Assembly: GCA_012797575.1 (NCBI GenBank)
Contig: JAAZOW010000108.1
Span: 1 to 7,748, forward strand
Direction of reading: 5' to 3'
From: Methanomicrobiales archaeon
GTDB taxonomy: Archaea; Halobacteriota; Methanomicrobia; Methanomicrobiales; Methanoculleaceae
Length of the DNA stretch: 7,748 nt
The notes under the pieces were generated by a model, which searched no databases, was not told the origin of the DNA, and saw only the letters and a program-made list of their open reading frames with translations. Each line of letters opens with the position of its first letter. Position 1 is the stretch's first letter. Shown one piece after another: positions 6,487-7,748 of this stretch. The translations under genes and the position numbers were made by a program.

Positions 6487-6592
6487 GATAAGAGGCACTC
6501 GTATTCAGGGCAAGGGCAGACTGGAAGTCTTTTGCGCGCTGTCAGTTCGAAGTCCAACTCCTGAGGGGGCGCTTGCCACCTTCCACGTGGCC

Positions 6593-7288
6593 CTATTTTG
6601 GCTGGGTGGAGTCCAGCGGTATATAGGGGGCGAAGGCCAGAACATCCCTTCTGATGGCATCGAACCCGACCCGCTCGACGAATCGTGCGGTCCGCTCCCC
6701 CGATCGCGCATTCTTCTGGTAGTACTCCAGGAGCCGGCGGGTGAGATCGATGGCCTCCTCTTTCGTGAGGTTCTTTGCAACGACATCACCGATCCGTGGG
6801 CGGCCACCGGAGTTGCCCCCGAAGATGACGTTCCAGCCTTTTGCGTCGCCCACGATCCCGACATCCCGGAGATAGCTCTCGCCGCAACACCGGGGGCACC
6901 CGGAGACGCCTATCTTGAGTTTTGCCGGGAGGTTCATCTCCTGGTAGATGTCTTCGACCTCGATCCCGAGGCCCAGGGAGTCCTGCTTTCCGTATCTGCA
7001 GGTCACCGTCCCGGGGCATGCCTGAACGTAGTGGAGACAGGGCGCGGTCGCCTGACCCACGGTCATCCCAAGTTCATTCCAGATCTTCTCGACATCTTCC
7101 CCCTTGATGCCTACGAGCACCATCCGCTGTCCCGACGTCATCTTGATGACGGGGATATCGTAGCGCCTGACGACTTTGATGATATTCTCCAGGTGCTCCG
7201 GGCTGATGATCCCTGCGGGGGTTCTTGGTACTATCGCGTACGATGTTTTATCTCTCTGAAGGATTGCTCCTCGAGGTGTGTCATTCAT
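6593..7288 (-). CDS. Small siroheme/4Fe-4S sulfite or nitrite reductase-like protein (Dsr-LP type)
   Basis: A soluble redox enzyme of 231 residues from the nitrite/sulfite reductase superfamily. Residues about 5-72 form the ferredoxin-like half domain (IVPRTPAGIISPEHLENI, TSGQRMVLVGI); about 80-225 form the siroheme/4Fe-4S domain. The hallmark Cys set is Cys91-x5-Cys97 ... Cys131-x3-Cys135, the last expected to bridge cluster and siroheme; Cys84 and Cys134 are extra. GGNSGGRPRIGD (157-168) and the basic residues around it are also typical. It carries one repeat only and no inserted ferredoxin domain, so it is far shorter than DsrA/DsrB or F420-dependent Fsr and fits the smallest archaeal Dsr-like proteins (compare M. 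jannaschii). Sulfite or nitrite reduction is possible, but the substrate of these small forms is, to my knowledge, not settled. The start at ATG 7288 has only a weak upstream ribosome binding site. Confidence 0.92.
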   Translation of the reverse strand: MNDTPRGAILQRDKTSYAIVPRTPAGIISPEHLENIIKVVRRYDIPVIKMTSGQRMVLVGIKGEDVEKIWNELGMTVGQATAPCLHYVQACPGTVTCRYGKQDSLGLGIEVEDIYQEMNLPAKLKIGVSGCPRCCGESYLRDVGIVGDAKGWNVIFGGNSGGRPRIGDVVAKNLTKEEAIDLTRRLLEYYQKNARSGERTARFVERVGFDAIRRDVLAFAPYIPLDSTQPK

Positions 7289-7326
7289 GGTGCATCTCTC
7301 ACTTCTCCGGCAGAGTCGGACACGCC

Positions 7327-7366
7327 GGACATAATCCAGTCTTTGCTCTCTGGAGGGAAAAGACTG
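7327..7366 (-). promoter_or_regulatory. TATA-like element with an 8-bp inverted repeat upstream of the siroheme reductase gene
   Basis: CAGTCTTT (7337-7344) and AAAGACTG (7359-7366) form a perfect 8-bp inverted repeat with a 14-nt spacer. Reading the minus strand it runs directly into GATTATG (7336-7330), a TATA-like element about 45 bp before ATG 7288, which predicts a leader of about 20 nt. The layout matches that of the DUF2115 promoter. An operator is inferred; the TATA match is weak. Confidence 0.35.
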
Positions 7367-7540
7367 CCGCTGCCCTTACGGGGTGCATCCACTCAGGTAT
7401 TCCAGTATGGTCTCTCATCCTTCGAGCGGGAGGTGTGCGAGGTACACGGTTGCCGGCGAACAAGGGGGGATTCCCCGGGTTTCCCGGATAGGCGAGGTGA
7501 CTGGCTGGAAAATGCGAGAGGGGTGGCGGCGGTCAACATA

Positions 7541-7681
7541 GAGGAGCGAAGAAGTCCGGGAATACCTGTTCGCAGCCCGGTGCTCTGAGTCCCTCAAAGA
7601 AGGATTACTGCAGGTATAGGGCGCAGATACAGAGCGAGCACCATTCAGCGGCTTCTTCTGTCACCTTCTGCACTGCTATAC
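7541..7681. other. Two nested stem-loop structures, possible structured RNA
   Basis: First structure: GAG/CTC (7541-7543/7593-7595), GAGC/GCTC (7544-7547/7582-7585), CCGGG/CCCGG (7556-7560/7576-7580) and CTG-TTCG-CAG (7566-7575), nested in order with a 5-nt one-sided bulge. Second: GTATAG/CTATAC (7614-7619/7676-7681), GCAGA/TCTGC (7623-7627/7667-7671), ACAGA/TCTGT (7629-7633/7657-7661) and GAGC/GCTT (7636-7639/7651-7654). I recognise no RNA family, and chance folding of GC-rich DNA is possible. Confidence 0.2.
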
Positions 7682-7687
7682 TCCAGA

Positions 7688-7728
7688 CCGGATCCCGGCG
7701 AGATATCATGTTGCGTCGCCGGATCCGG
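7688..7728. repeat. Strong 13-bp inverted repeat with one bulge
   Basis: CCGGATCCCGGCGA (7688-7701) pairs with TCGCCGGATCCGG (7716-7728): 13 bp with one bulged C, around a 14-nt AT-richer loop. No T-run follows on either strand. It could belong to a gene outside the window, be an intergenic repeat unit, or be a protein-binding site. No second copy is seen in this window. Confidence 0.5.
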
Positions 7729-7748
7729 GCATGTGACCGGTGGGGAAC

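Larger units (their letters stand above)
7289..7748. other. 460-bp region without a supportable gene
   Basis: No reading frame here has a plausible protein, start site or family resemblance. The contents are the reductase promoter region (7289-7366), a small CCGGG-TTT-CCCGG hairpin (7475-7487), and a run of stem-loop-forming sequence from 7541 to 7728 listed separately. A gene beyond the right edge may use part of it as its upstream or downstream region. Confidence 0.5.

Noticed and set aside
6518..6534. AGACT-GGA-AGTCT hairpin followed by TTTT on the plus strand
   Set aside because: It looks like a weak plus-strand terminator, but no plus-strand gene lies upstream of it, and the stem is only 5 bp.
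6541..6570. tRNA-like TTCGAA motif on the plus strand
   Set aside because: GTTCGAAGTC resembles a T-loop, but the closing pair is G-T, the flanking five bases do not pair and no acceptor or anticodon arm can be drawn.
6583..6590. CCACGTGG palindrome next to the reductase stop codon
   Set aside because: Eight-base palindromes are common in GC-rich DNA, and its position after the gene gives no clear role.
6458..7588. 376-codon plus-strand ORF across the siroheme reductase region
   Set aside because: It is antisense to a clear siroheme reductase and runs into non-coding flanks on both sides; its protein shows no family pattern. Long antisense frames are expected in GC-rich genes.
7415..7597. 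60-codon minus-strand ORF in the right-hand spacer
   Set aside because: Composition is Arg/Ser/Pro-rich, there is no ribosome binding site or family pattern, and it overlaps the stem-loop region.
7544..7640. Resemblance to RNase P RNA (GAAGAAGTCCGGG and ACAGAGC)
   Set aside because: Only short words match; the conserved GAGGAAAGTCC core, correct spacing and remaining conserved regions are missing.

Overview
The window most likely comes from a methanogenic archaeon of the Methanomicrobiales, in the style of Methanoculleus. The clues are a GC-rich genome, a DUF2115/UPF0305-type protein (a family I know mainly from methanogens), a small archaeal siroheme sulfite-reductase-like protein, AT-rich TATA/BRE-like promoters and AGGTGA- or GGAG-type ribosome binding sites. 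The organism is an inference; no rRNA or other marker gene is present.

Layout. Bases 1-2112 (+) hold the 3' nine-tenths or so of a large fold-type I PLP-dependent Orn/Lys/Arg decarboxylase; it is open at the left edge, so its N-terminus lies outside the window. It converges, with a 10-bp gap, on a DHA2-type MFS transporter (3505-2123, -). A 221-bp spacer without a convincing gene follows. From 4002 to 7288 there are six genes, all on the minus strand. In transcription order (right to left) they are a one-domain siroheme/4Fe-4S sulfite/nitrite reductase-like protein (7288-6593), a DUF2115 protein with a Cys cluster (6386-5613), a small cupin (5512-5174), a NapH-like membrane polyferredoxin (5177-4386), a second small cupin (4346-4008) and a 91-residue CxxC protein (4002-3727). 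The right-hand 460 bp (7289-7748) have no supportable gene but are rich in inverted repeats.

How the genes may work together. The last four minus-strand genes (cupin, NapH-like, cupin, CxxC protein) are tightly packed, with a GTGA overlap and gaps of 39 and 5 bp. They have a good BRE/TATA candidate just upstream, so they are probably one transcript. The DUF2115 and reductase genes have their own leader regions, and in each an inverted repeat abuts the TATA-like element, which suggests regulated promoters. Taken together, the minus-strand block looks like a redox module: a soluble siroheme reductase, a membrane Fe-S electron-transfer protein, two small cupins and two Cys-bearing proteins of unknown function. 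What it reduces, and whether all six genes act together, cannot be told from sequence alone. The decarboxylase and transporter look unrelated to this module.
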